From contig NZ_LWLN01000001.1 in assembly GCF_001953745.1 (NCBI RefSeq), positions 1,488,001 to 1,552,000 on the forward strand: 64,000 nt of DNA, in the 5' to 3' direction. Numbering within the stretch: the first letter of the stretch is position 1; each line of letters starts with the position of its first letter. The notes below the pieces were generated by a model, which was given only the letters and a program-made list of their open reading frames with translations, was not told the origin of the DNA and did no database searches. Both the position numbers and the translations under genes were made by a program. Of the stretch, positions 54,990-63,228 are shown piece after piece. Source of the DNA: Natrinema saccharevitans. Lineage in GTDB: Archaea > Halobacteriota > Halobacteria > Halobacteriales > Natrialbaceae.

Positions 54990-55387
54990 GCGTGGCTCGA
55001 GGGCCGGCGGGTGCTTCGGTGTTGTGGTTGGAGGGAAGTGGTCGAGAGGTGTTCGTGGCTCGAGAGACAGTCTTCCGGAGTCCGACGGGTCCCTCTATCT
55101 GTGCCCCTAATGAGGCGGGGCAATTGCGCGGCGCGCAGAGCGCGCGCCGCGCCGAGAGAAAGACGAACTGCCGGTACCAGACGGTACAACAGTGGTACTT
55201 CAGAGTAGGTGGAGGTGGGATCTTGATAACGAGTGTTGTCGAGTCTGCTTAGGAGGTGAGAGAGTAGACTGTGACTGAGCGGTAAGTACAGGTGGTTCAT
55301 TTGCCGAGAGCAACCAACCATCATGGTCGATAATGGCCAACTTTAATTCACGAATCAGTTATAGGCTGGGTAGTCAAACTGAGTCCC
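54990..55387. other. 398-bp gap upstream of the HalOD1 gene
   Basis: No gene is supported. It contains a perfect G+C-only hairpin (55126-55152) and an A+T-rich promoter region (ctttaattc at 55351-55359). Confidence 0.4.
55126..55152. repeat. Perfect 11-bp G+C hairpin
   Basis: The arms gcgcggcgcgc (55126-55136) and gcgcgccgcgc (55142-55152) are exact reverse complements round the 5-base loop agagc. No T-run follows, so it is not a typical terminator. It lies about 140 bases upstream of the CHY zinc-finger gene start and 240 bases before the HalOD1 gene. Confidence 0.65.
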
Positions 55388-55606
55388 ATGGAGAGCCACA
55401 CAATAAGTACACAGTCCAGTCCATCCCTTGAAATTGTAGATAGAGTGGCTGAAATGGAGGAACAAGATCCGTTGGACTTGCCGCCTCTATATGATAGCGT
55501 TGACCTTGATGCGCTAGATCGACTTTCTAAATCAAGCAAAATTCAATTCGAATATATTGGATACAAGATAACTGTAGATAGTGGCACAATTCGGATCGAT
55601 CAGTAA
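55388..55606 (+). CDS. HalOD1 output-domain protein
   Basis: The 72-residue protein is a single HalOD1 domain, seen in haloarchaea alone or attached to regulators. The signature runs IVDRVAEMEEQDPLDLPPLYDSVDLDALDRL (17-47), then IQFEYIGYKITVDSGTIRI. The function is thought to be regulatory but is not established. TATA-like ctttaattc is about 29-37 bases before ATG 55388. Confidence 0.85.
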   Translation: MESHTISTQSSPSLEIVDRVAEMEEQDPLDLPPLYDSVDLDALDRLSKSSKIQFEYIGYKITVDSGTIRIDQ

Positions 55607-55797
55607 GCACCTGTAGTGACCGCGAAGGTCAAAGCAAATCAAGATCGAGTTTATACGTTGTGTACACTGTGTGTACTCAGATATGGTAATCAAGATCGTG
55701 AGTACCAACTGACGGAGATACGAAACCGGCGTAGTTAGACACGGTAGCCGGGACAGATGCCGTTCACGTCCGTCAAAACGCGGTCGCGAAGCTGCGT

Positions 55798-56025
55798 TCA
55801 CTCAGTTGTACTGTGCGATAGCTCGGCTCTCTTTGTAGCCGTTCGAGTGACGACATAATACGTGAACAGAAGTCCGAACCACCAGACCGGGTCGGTCCAC
55901 AGCTCGCGGAGATTCGATACCGGCGGTTCCATCCGGACGGAGGAGACCACCACCTCGAGTACGGAGGTTCCGAGACAGATCGCGGAAAAAAGCAGCAGAT
56001 GGCGCAGTACGTCGCGATACTCCAT
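55798..56025 (-). CDS. Small membrane protein, unknown
   Basis: A 75-residue frame from ATG 56025 has two hydrophobic segments, at about residues 8-28 (LRHLLLFSAICLGTSVLEVVV) and 45-60 (VWWFGLLFTYYVV). It has a basic stretch near the C-terminus. There are no other signs of function. The frame is open beyond both ends, so the start and the reality of the gene are uncertain. Confidence 0.45.
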   Translation of the reverse strand: MEYRDVLRHLLLFSAICLGTSVLEVVVSSVRMEPPVSNLRELWTDPVWWFGLLFTYYVVTRTATKRAELSHSTTE

Positions 56026-56332
56026 GACGTGTTGCTTCTCGCGGACCGAGAAACAGTTGTCGTCTGATACGTGTCGGTAGTACCGGTGAGAGCTGGCACT
56101 GTCCGTCAGCCACCAATAGAACGGTATTGCTCTTCCGCGGCGAACGCCGTCGGCTTTCGCCTCGCTACCGCTGTAGCGAACCGGATCGAGTCGGGTCGGG
56201 CCGGGTATCGTCGGGTCGGTTCGGAGTCAGTCCGACGGGAACTGATAGTCAGTAGTGAATTAATCGCGTAGGTGTGAAAGCATTTTTATTATATATCCTT
56301 ACACATGTATGGACGATACGTCATTGGGTGTG

Positions 56333-56342
56333 CTATTTATAC
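56333..56342 (+). promoter_or_regulatory. TATA box for the amphi-Trp gene
   Basis: The sequence ctatttatac lies 24-33 nt before ATG 56366. A second A+T-rich block (ttttattatata, 56284-56295) precedes the in-frame ATG at 56309, so two starts in one frame are possible. Confidence 0.55.
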
Positions 56343-56365
56343 CGCGAAACGTGGATGGGTCCGAT

Positions 56366-56641
56366 ATGGTGGACAAGACCCTTTCCGCCGACGAGGTCAC
56401 CCGCGAAGAGGCCGCCGAACGGCTGCGAGCGCTCGCCGACGAGATCGATGGGACCGAAGCGGCATCGGTCCGAACGGGGAACAAAACGGTCGATCTCTCC
56501 CCGCCGGAGTCGATCGCCTACGAGGTCGGCGTCCGCGAGCGGTCCTCGATCCTGCGAGGCCAGCGCGAGACGGTCACCGTCAAACTCGACTGGAAGCCGC
56601 CGAAGACCACGGAGGGTACCGAAGCGGCCGACGCGGAGTAG
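56366..56641 (+). CDS. Amphi-Trp domain protein
   Basis: The 91-residue protein has the amphi-Trp layout. A helical part comes first (SADEVTREEAAERLRALADEID). A beta region follows with V-D-L-S-P-P-E-S-I-A-Y-E-V-G-V and ends in VTVKLDWKPP, where the Trp is in the last strand. The family is found in archaea and bacteria, with no known reaction. ATG 56366 is preferred because of the TATA box at 56333. An in-frame ATG at 56309 would add 19 residues. Confidence 0.8.
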   Translation: MVDKTLSADEVTREEAAERLRALADEIDGTEAASVRTGNKTVDLSPPESIAYEVGVRERSSILRGQRETVTVKLDWKPPKTTEGTEAADAE

Positions 56642-56752
56642 CGACCTCGCCGGACCCGTTTCTCCGGTCGAGCGATATCGACGACGACGCGGACTATCGC
56701 GGCCGCTGTCGGGTAGGGTCGTGCTTTTCTCCGACGGCGACCTACGCCCCAC

Positions 56753-57004
56753 ATGACCCCACGGCACACGGGCGTTTCCGAGTCCCGACGCGACCGAGCG
56801 ATGGCGGCACAGTTAGCTGCTCTCGAGGAGCGACTCGAGGCGGCCGAACGCCAGCAGCGCTTGCTTCGGACCACGGTCAGCGGGCTGGCCCGCGAGGCCG
56901 GAAGCGCGCTGGGCTGTCAGTGCAGCCGCTGTGACGAGAGCTACACGCTGGTCAGGGACGGCTGCATGTACTGTCCTCGCTGTGGCTTCCGGGAGTCGCT
57001 GTAG
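56753..57004 (+). CDS. Zinc-ribbon protein with coiled coil
   Basis: The 83-residue protein has a helical coiled coil (MAAQLAALEERLEAAERQQR, 17-36). A C-terminal zinc ribbon follows, formed by C-x-C-x2-C (GCQCSRCDE, 54-62) and C-x2-C (MYCPRCGF, 72-79). Such small proteins are common in haloarchaea and may bind nucleic acid or protein. An inner ATG at residue 17 is a possible start. It lies 111 bp after the amphi-Trp gene. Confidence 0.75.
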   Translation: MTPRHTGVSESRRDRAMAAQLAALEERLEAAERQQRLLRTTVSGLAREAGSALGCQCSRCDESYTLVRDGCMYCPRCGFRESL

Positions 57005-57041
57005 GGCACTCGAGTCGCGGACGGTCCCGCCGATCGAGCCC

Positions 57042-57902
57042 TCAGAGGAGTCGGCCGAGCGGATCGAACCGGACGGCGGCCACGAGGACCGCCAGAAAGA
57101 CGTACGAGCCCCGAACGAGCAGCATGGTCGCGAGTTCGGGGTCGGCCCGGCGCGCGACGCCGGCGACCGCGGCGAAGGCCAGCGCCGCCAGCAGCGCGGT
57201 CAGCGGGAAGATCCGGAGGACGGCGAACGCGGCGACGGCGACCAGCGCCGCGGTCATCAGGCCGTAGGCGACGGCGTAGGCGCGGTCGGGGCCGACGGCG
57301 ACCGCGACCGTTCGCTTCCGGATCGAGCGGTCGTACGCGTAGTCCTGTGCGTCGTCGATCACCTTGACGCCCGACAGCAGGATCAGGAAGACGACGGCGA
57401 AGCCGAACGAGACGCCGGTGATCGTCCGGGCCTGAACGTAGAACCCGCCGAGAATCGAGAGGGCGATGCCCAGCGGGTAGCCGGTCGTCGCCGTCACGGG
57501 GTTGGTGTCGAGTTGGGGTGCGTGATGATAGGCGATCAGCCACGTCGGGACCACGATCGCCAGTACGAGGGCGTCGACCAGCGCCGCGAGCAGGAGACAA
57601 CAGCCCGCGAACACCACCGTCGAGGCCGCGAGCCCGAGCCGACAGCCCCGTACCGTCAGCGGGTGATCGTCGTCTTCCCCGCGGACGTGGAAGTCGACGT
57701 AGCCGTCTTTCACGTGAGCCGTGTAGACCGCCGCGAACATCGCGACGACGTGAAGCGCCGCGAGGACCGGGTCGACGCTTCCCGCGAGGATCGCGCCGAA
57801 CAGCGACGCGGCGATCGGCGGCGTCATGAAGACGGGATGGACCTGTGACCAGTACGCTCGAGCGACCGCGCCCGGACCCGTCCCGTCTCTCGCGAGAGTC
57901 AT
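57042..57902 (-). CDS. UbiA family prenyltransferase
   Basis: The 286-residue protein has about nine membrane helices. The two UbiA acidic regions are KDGYVDFHVRGEDDD near residue 65 (first Asp-rich motif, D-x3-D) and VIDDAQDYAYDRSIRKRT near 180 (second motif). Such enzymes attach prenyl chains to aromatic or lipid heads. In haloarchaea, candidates are menaquinone, DGGGP synthesis or carotenoid C50 reactions. No neighbouring gene settles which, so I do not assign a substrate. ATG 57902 (MTLARDGTGPGAVARAYW) is used. Confidence 0.85.
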   Translation of the reverse strand: MTLARDGTGPGAVARAYWSQVHPVFMTPPIAASLFGAILAGSVDPVLAALHVVAMFAAVYTAHVKDGYVDFHVRGEDDDHPLTVRGCRLGLAASTVVFAGCCLLLAALVDALVLAIVVPTWLIAYHHAPQLDTNPVTATTGYPLGIALSILGGFYVQARTITGVSFGFAVVFLILLSGVKVIDDAQDYAYDRSIRKRTVAVAVGPDRAYAVAYGLMTAALVAVAAFAVLRIFPLTALLAALAFAAVAGVARRADPELATMLLVRGSYVFLAVLVAAVRFDPLGRLL

Positions 57903-57997
57903 ACCCGGACGACAACGAACTGACGGATAATACCTCGGGCGGCCACCGCGGTTCCGAAACACACAATTTGATGTGGTGTCCCGTACCACGAGCGAGT

Positions 57998-59686
57998 ATG
58001 ACGGACGAGTATACCGGCGCGGATCTCTTCACTGACGCTCTCGAGTCCTACGGCGTCGACTACGTCTTCGGCAACCCGGGGACGACCGAACTCCCGATCA
58101 TGGACGCGATCGGCGACAGCGACCTCGAGTACCGGCTCGGCCTCCACGAGGACATCGCGGTGGGGATGGCCGGGGGCTACGCACAGCGCCGGCGGTATCA
58201 CGCCCACCACGACGACTCGATCACGCCGGTCGGCGTCGCGAACCTCCACATCGCGCCGGGGCTGGCCCACGGGCTGGGGAACCTCTACGCGGCCAAGATC
58301 ACCGGCGCGCCGCTGGTCGTGACCGCGGGCAATCACAGCACCGACTTCCGACACGAGGAGCCGATCCTCTCGGGCCGGCTCGCGGACATGGCCCGGCAGT
58401 TCTGCAAGTGGTCCGACGAAGTGCTGGACGTCGCGGCGCTGCCGACGATGCTCCGGCGGGCGTTCCGCGTCGCGATGACCCCGCCGACGGGGCCGGTCTT
58501 TCTCGGACTGCCGCTCGACGTGATGTTGGCCGAAACCGACGCCGAGCCGGAACGGCTGGGTCCGATTCCCAACGCCGGCGGCGGCGATCCCGGGCAACTC
58601 GAGCGCGCGGCGGAACTGCTGGCCGAGGCCGACGATCCGGTGATCGTCGTCGGCGACCACGTCGCCCGGTCGGGTGCCGACGCCGTCGCCGCCGCGGTCG
58701 ACCTCGCGGAGGCGACGGGTGCCCGCGTCCACGGCGAAATACTGGCCTGCGAGGTGGACTTCCCGACCGACCACGAGCAGTGGGTCTCGTACCTGCCGAC
58801 CAACGAGGACCTGGCCGCGATGCTGATGGACACCGATACGATCGTCTTCGCGGGCTGTTCGACCAACACGACGCTGACCCGCCACGAGGAGGCGCTGGTC
58901 GATCCCGACACGACCTGCATTCACCTGAGTGACGACGCCTGGCAGGTCGGGAAGAACCAGCCCGCCGACGCGGCCGTGATCGGCGATCCGGGGCTGGTCA
59001 TGCAGGGCCTCATCGAGCGCGTCCGGGACAAACTCTCGGACGACGTCGTCGCCGATCGCCTCGAGACTGTCGCCGAGGTCAAGGAGATGGTCGAGTCCCA
59101 GATGGCCGGCTACGGCGAGGCCGAGGGCGACGACCCGCGGGCCTCGAAGGCCCAACTGGTCGACGCGATGGAGCGGGCCGCCGGCGACGCTGCGATCGTC
59201 GACGAGGGCGTCACCTCGAAGTACGCCATGCTGACCCGGTGGGATCTCGGCCCCGAGCAGTACATCTCGAACAAGGGCGGCGGGCTCGGCTACGGGCTGC
59301 CCGCCGCGGTCGGTGCCGCGGTCGCCGAGAAACAGCGCGACGAGCCCCGCGACGTGGTCGGGTTCATCGGCGACGGCTCCTACCAGTACTACCCCCACTC
59401 GATCTACAGCGCCGCCCGCTACGACCTCGATCTGACCGTCGTGATCTCGGACAACCGCAACTACCGCATCCTCAAGGACAACACGCTCGCGATCATGGGC
59501 GGTGAAGAAGACGACTACGACTTCGTCGGCATGGACTTCGAGCCCAACGTCGACCTCGTGAAGAACGCCGAGAGCCACGGCGCGCGCGCCGAACTCGTCG
59601 AGACGCCCGATGGAATCGAGGGCGCACTCGAGGCGGCGCTCGACCGCGAGGGGCCGGACGTGCTGGACGTGTTGGTACAGGACTGA
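57998..59686 (+). CDS. Thiamine pyrophosphate enzyme (benzoylformate decarboxylase/acetolactate synthase-like)
   Basis: The 562-residue protein has the three-domain ThDP fold. The Pyr domain has the catalytic glutamate E51 (GLHEDIAVGMAGGY). A middle domain follows, then the PP domain with the GDG-x(n)-N motif (FIGDGSYQYYPHS ... ISDNRNYRIL). The length and motifs fit the decarboxylase/carboligase group. Benzoylformate, indolepyruvate and acetolactate synthases all share this form, so the reaction is unresolved. The ATG at 57998 is picked because the conserved GADLFTDALESYGVDYVFG starts soon after it. Confidence 0.88.
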   Translation: MTDEYTGADLFTDALESYGVDYVFGNPGTTELPIMDAIGDSDLEYRLGLHEDIAVGMAGGYAQRRRYHAHHDDSITPVGVANLHIAPGLAHGLGNLYAAKITGAPLVVTAGNHSTDFRHEEPILSGRLADMARQFCKWSDEVLDVAALPTMLRRAFRVAMTPPTGPVFLGLPLDVMLAETDAEPERLGPIPNAGGGDPGQLERAAELLAEADDPVIVVGDHVARSGADAVAAAVDLAEATGARVHGEILACEVDFPTDHEQWVSYLPTNEDLAAMLMDTDTIVFAGCSTNTTLTRHEEALVDPDTTCIHLSDDAWQVGKNQPADAAVIGDPGLVMQGLIERVRDKLSDDVVADRLETVAEVKEMVESQMAGYGEAEGDDPRASKAQLVDAMERAAGDAAIVDEGVTSKYAMLTRWDLGPEQYISNKGGGLGYGLPAAVGAAVAEKQRDEPRDVVGFIGDGSYQYYPHSIYSAARYDLDLTVVISDNRNYRILKDNTLAIMGGEEDDYDFVGMDFEPNVDLVKNAESHGARAELVETPDGIEGALEAALDREGPDVLDVLVQD

Positions 59687-59775
59687 GACGGCGGTCCGCG
59701 AACGCGTCGAGGCAGGACCGCCGTCTCCCGGGGGTCGGCCGGTAGACACTTGCGTCTCGTGACGGAGTATTATCC

Positions 59776-61551
59776 GTGGTTTGGGCTGTCTCTCCGTACA
59801 GCGCCGTGTTGTTGCTCTCGCTCGTCGTCGCCGTCGGGACCGCAGCCGCGGCGTGGCGGACGCGACCGGCCGCCGGCTCGAGCGCCCTCGCCGCGCTCAT
59901 GACGACCGTCGCCGTCTGGCTCGGTGCGCACGTCCTCGAGATCGAATCGACGACGTTGGCCGCGAAACTGTTGTGGGCCGATCTCCAGTGGGTGTGCGCC
60001 GCCGTGATTCCGACGCTGTTTCTCGTCTTCGCGCTCCGGTATACGGGTGCGGACCGCTGGCTCACCCGGCCCCGACTGGGGCTGTTGTCGATCGAGCCCC
60101 TCGCCATGATCGGCGCGTTGGCAGTCAACGACCGCACGTTCGTGCTGTGGGGGCCGCCGGTCGAGGAGCCGATCTCGCTCGGCAGTTGGTGGGCGTCGTC
60201 CGTGACGGTCGCGACCGCGGAACCGAGGATCGGGCTGTTCGTTCACCTGGGGTACGCGACGTTCTGTCTCGCGATCACGTCGGTCATCGTCTTCCGGTTG
60301 ATCGCGCGGACCGAGCGACTCTACCGGTGGCAGGGAGCCGCCGTGTTCGTCGCGATCACGGTCCCCTGGGGGACGGCCATCCTCTCGGCGTCGTCGCTCG
60401 AGATTATCGGCACGACGCCGATCGGCTTTACCGTCACCGGTCTCGCGATCACCTTCGGCCTCTATCGGTATCGACTCCTCGAGATCGCTCCCATCGCCCG
60501 CAGCGAGGTCGTGACGAACCTCGAGGACGGCGTACTGGTCGCCGACGCCGATCGCCGGATCGTCGACAGCAATCCGGTCGCACGAGAGGTTTTCACTCAC
60601 AATCGAGACAACCTCGTCGGGGCGTCGATCGACGACGTGATACCGATCGATATCGACTCGGTGATCGCCGGCTCCCACGACCGAGACCGCGGGGACGGTG
60701 CGTCAACGGCGGGCGACGCCGAGCCGACGCAGTTCTCGCTCGACGACGGGCAATCCTACTACGACTTTTCGATCGCGCCGATCGACGACGGGCGCGGGAA
60801 CCCGGCCGGCTGGACCATCGTCGTCCACGACGTGACCGAGCGGGTCCGTCGCGAATGCGAACTCGAACGCAAGAACCGAAAGCTCGACGAGTTCGCGAGC
60901 GTGGTCAGCCACGACTTGCGGAATCCGTTGACGGTCTCGAAAGGCTATCTCGAACTGCTCGAAGAGGAGTACGACCCCGAGTACGTTCGGATTGCTATCG
61001 AGTCCCACGAACGGATGGAACAACTGATCGACGACGTCCTGATGCTCGCTCGACAGGGCCAACGCGGACTGGATCCCGAGCCGGTCGCGCTCGAGGACGT
61101 CGCGAGCGAGGCGTGGTCGACGGTCGATACCGCGGGAGCGACGCTGTCGGTCGACGACGAGCCGACGATCGACGCGGACCGAACCCAGCTCCGGCAGTTA
61201 CTCGAGAACCTGTTTCGAAACGCGGTCGATCACGGAGGGCGCTCGAGGTCCGGGACCGACGACCGCGAACTCACCGTCACCGTCGGCGCGCTCGAGGACG
61301 GGTTCTTCGTTGCCGACTCGGGGACGGGGTTCGAGGGCGAACCGGAGGCGGTCTTCGAGTCGGGCTACACGACGAGCGAACGCGGGACGGGGCTTGGACT
61401 CTCGATCGTGGCCGATATCTGCGAGAGACACGGATGGACGGTGACTGCGACCGAGGGCGCTGACGGGGGCGCACGACTCGAGATCACCGGCGTCGAGCGG
61501 CACGAAACCGTAACTGACGATCGGGTCGCCGGGACCGAAGCGACCGAGTGA
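59776..61551 (+). CDS. Sensor histidine kinase with N-terminal 7TM domain (second)
   Basis: The 591-residue kinase opens with seven hydrophobic segments (about 5-225). A PAS domain (LEDGVLVADADRRIVDSNPVAREVF) follows. The HisKA phosphoacceptor is H379 in VVSHDLRNPLTVSKGYLE. The ATPase domain has N-box QLLENLFRNAVDHGG, G1 VADSGTGFEGE and G2 GTGLGLSIVADI. It belongs to the same kinase type as that at 44970, but the HisKA region is of the standard class. GTG 59776 is used as the start. The signal and partner are unknown. Confidence 0.92.
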   Translation: MVWAVSPYSAVLLLSLVVAVGTAAAAWRTRPAAGSSALAALMTTVAVWLGAHVLEIESTTLAAKLLWADLQWVCAAVIPTLFLVFALRYTGADRWLTRPRLGLLSIEPLAMIGALAVNDRTFVLWGPPVEEPISLGSWWASSVTVATAEPRIGLFVHLGYATFCLAITSVIVFRLIARTERLYRWQGAAVFVAITVPWGTAILSASSLEIIGTTPIGFTVTGLAITFGLYRYRLLEIAPIARSEVVTNLEDGVLVADADRRIVDSNPVAREVFTHNRDNLVGASIDDVIPIDIDSVIAGSHDRDRGDGASTAGDAEPTQFSLDDGQSYYDFSIAPIDDGRGNPAGWTIVVHDVTERVRRECELERKNRKLDEFASVVSHDLRNPLTVSKGYLELLEEEYDPEYVRIAIESHERMEQLIDDVLMLARQGQRGLDPEPVALEDVASEAWSTVDTAGATLSVDDEPTIDADRTQLRQLLENLFRNAVDHGGRSRSGTDDRELTVTVGALEDGFFVADSGTGFEGEPEAVFESGYTTSERGTGLGLSIVADICERHGWTVTATEGADGGARLEITGVERHETVTDDRVAGTEATE

Positions 61552-61565
61552 CGACCCCCGCGTAG

Positions 61566-63113
61566 TCAGGAGCGCCAGTAGGCCGGCGTCAGGATTACCA
61601 GCACGGAGAGGATCTCGAGCCGGCCGATCCACATCAGGAAGGTCATGTACAGTTTCGCGGCCCCGGAAAACGGCTCGTAGCTGTTCATCGGCCCGACGAC
61701 GCCGACGCCCGGGCCGACGTTGCCGAGCGTCGCGATGGTCGCGCTGATCGCCTCGAGGGCCGTCAGCTCGAGGCCGGGCGTGCGGTAGGCGTCGAGAAAG
61801 AGCAGGACCGTCGAGGCGGCAAACAGCGTCAGGAACAGGAACATGAAGACGAAGATGCTGTGGATCGCGTCCTCGTCGATGATGTCACCCGTGTCGCCCA
61901 TCCGAACCGGCCGGATCGCCTGCGGGTGGACGGTGGTGAACAACTCACGCCCCATGGACTTCCCGACGACGTACCAGCGAATGATCTTGATCGAACCGGC
62001 CGCCGATCCCGCCGACCCGCCCAGAAACATCGCAAACAGCAAGATTACCTGCGTCGACTCGCTCCAGGTGTTGAAGTCCATGCTGGCGTAGCCGGTCGTC
62101 GTCACGATCGCCAGCGTCTGAAAGAGTCCGTGGCGCAGCGAGCGCTCGAGGCTGCCCGGGATCGCGGCGACGCCGTCGGGGACCGTCGCGAGACCGACCC
62201 CGAGAAAGAGCAGGGCCGAGAGGAGGGCACCGACGACGCCCATCGACAGGAGATAGGACCGGAACTCGGCGTTCCCGGTCAGCCGATCGGGCTTGCCGCG
62301 CCAAACGTGCCAGTAGAGCGCGAAGTTCGTCCCGGCGACGATCATGAAGGGCATGACCGCCCACTGGACGATCGGCTCGAAGGCCTCGACGCTGCGTCCC
62401 TCCGGCGAGAAGCCGCCGGTCGGCAGCGTCGTGAGCGCGTGCGAGACGGCGTTGTAGAAGGTCATGTTCGGAGCCATCCCCGCGAGGTGGAGCCCGTAGT
62501 AGACGACCACGGCGGCGAGCGTGAACCAGGCGTAGAGCAGCCAGAGCGCCCGCGCCGTCTCTCTGATCCGCGGCGTCAGCTTCTCGACCTGAATCCCGGG
62601 CGCTTCCTCCCGGATGAGCTGGGTGCCACCGACGGAGAGCTCCGATAGGATCGCGACCATGAGGACGATGATCCCCATCCCGCCGAGCCACTGAGTGAGC
62701 TGTCGCCACAGCATGATCGAGTGTGAGTGCTTCTCGACGGAGATTTCGCCCATGACCGTCGCGCCGGTCGTCGTGAAGCCGCTCATGCTCTCGAAGAGGG
62801 CATTGACCGGGTCGGCGATCGTCCCCGTCTCGGCGACGAGATACGGGATCGTCCCGATTAGCGGGACAACCAGCCACGTCAGCGATACCATCAGGAACGC
62901 TTCGCGATGTTCGAGATCCGGTTCGGGCTCGAGACGCTCGAGGCCCGTTCCGACGGTGATCGCGACGACCAGCGCGACCAGAAACGGCAGCGGGCTCTCC
63001 CGGTACAGTAGCGCGACCGCGGTCGGTACCAGTAGCGTCGGGGAGAGATACTTCAGGACGGTACCGAGGAGACTGAAACTCGAGCGGACGTCGACGTGAA
63101 TCCTGCGTGTCAT
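61566..63113 (-). CDS. trkH: TrkH family potassium uptake protein
   Basis: The 515-residue membrane protein is the channel-like subunit of the Trk potassium system. It has four pore loops carrying the selectivity glycines: MSGFTTTGATVM, LTTLPTGGFSPEG, IVTTTGYASMDF and TLGNVGPGVG. High internal K+ is central to haloarchaeal osmotic balance. A TrkA-type regulatory partner is not in this window. The start ATG 63113 gives a short basic N-terminus (MTRRIHVDVRSSF). Confidence 0.95.
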   Translation of the reverse strand: MTRRIHVDVRSSFSLLGTVLKYLSPTLLVPTAVALLYRESPLPFLVALVVAITVGTGLERLEPEPDLEHREAFLMVSLTWLVVPLIGTIPYLVAETGTIADPVNALFESMSGFTTTGATVMGEISVEKHSHSIMLWRQLTQWLGGMGIIVLMVAILSELSVGGTQLIREEAPGIQVEKLTPRIRETARALWLLYAWFTLAAVVVYYGLHLAGMAPNMTFYNAVSHALTTLPTGGFSPEGRSVEAFEPIVQWAVMPFMIVAGTNFALYWHVWRGKPDRLTGNAEFRSYLLSMGVVGALLSALLFLGVGLATVPDGVAAIPGSLERSLRHGLFQTLAIVTTTGYASMDFNTWSESTQVILLFAMFLGGSAGSAAGSIKIIRWYVVGKSMGRELFTTVHPQAIRPVRMGDTGDIIDEDAIHSIFVFMFLFLTLFAASTVLLFLDAYRTPGLELTALEAISATIATLGNVGPGVGVVGPMNSYEPFSGAAKLYMTFLMWIGRLEILSVLVILTPAYWRS

Positions 63114-63228
63114 GGCTCGTAACGATCCGCGAAACTGCGGTCCGGTACCGAACGGTAACTAGTTCGAGTGATTCGAGAGAGTATAATAAAGACACCGTCT
63201 CGGAACCGGATCGCGTCCCGGGGCCCGA

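Noticed and set aside
55637-55698. 11-bp direct repeat aatcaagatcg spaced by 51 bases
   Set aside because: Only two copies, with no related structure around them; likely chance or too little to interpret.
57899-59749. A 616-codon minus-strand frame opposite the TPP enzyme
   Set aside because: It lies antisense to a gene with clear catalytic motifs, and has no domain of its own.
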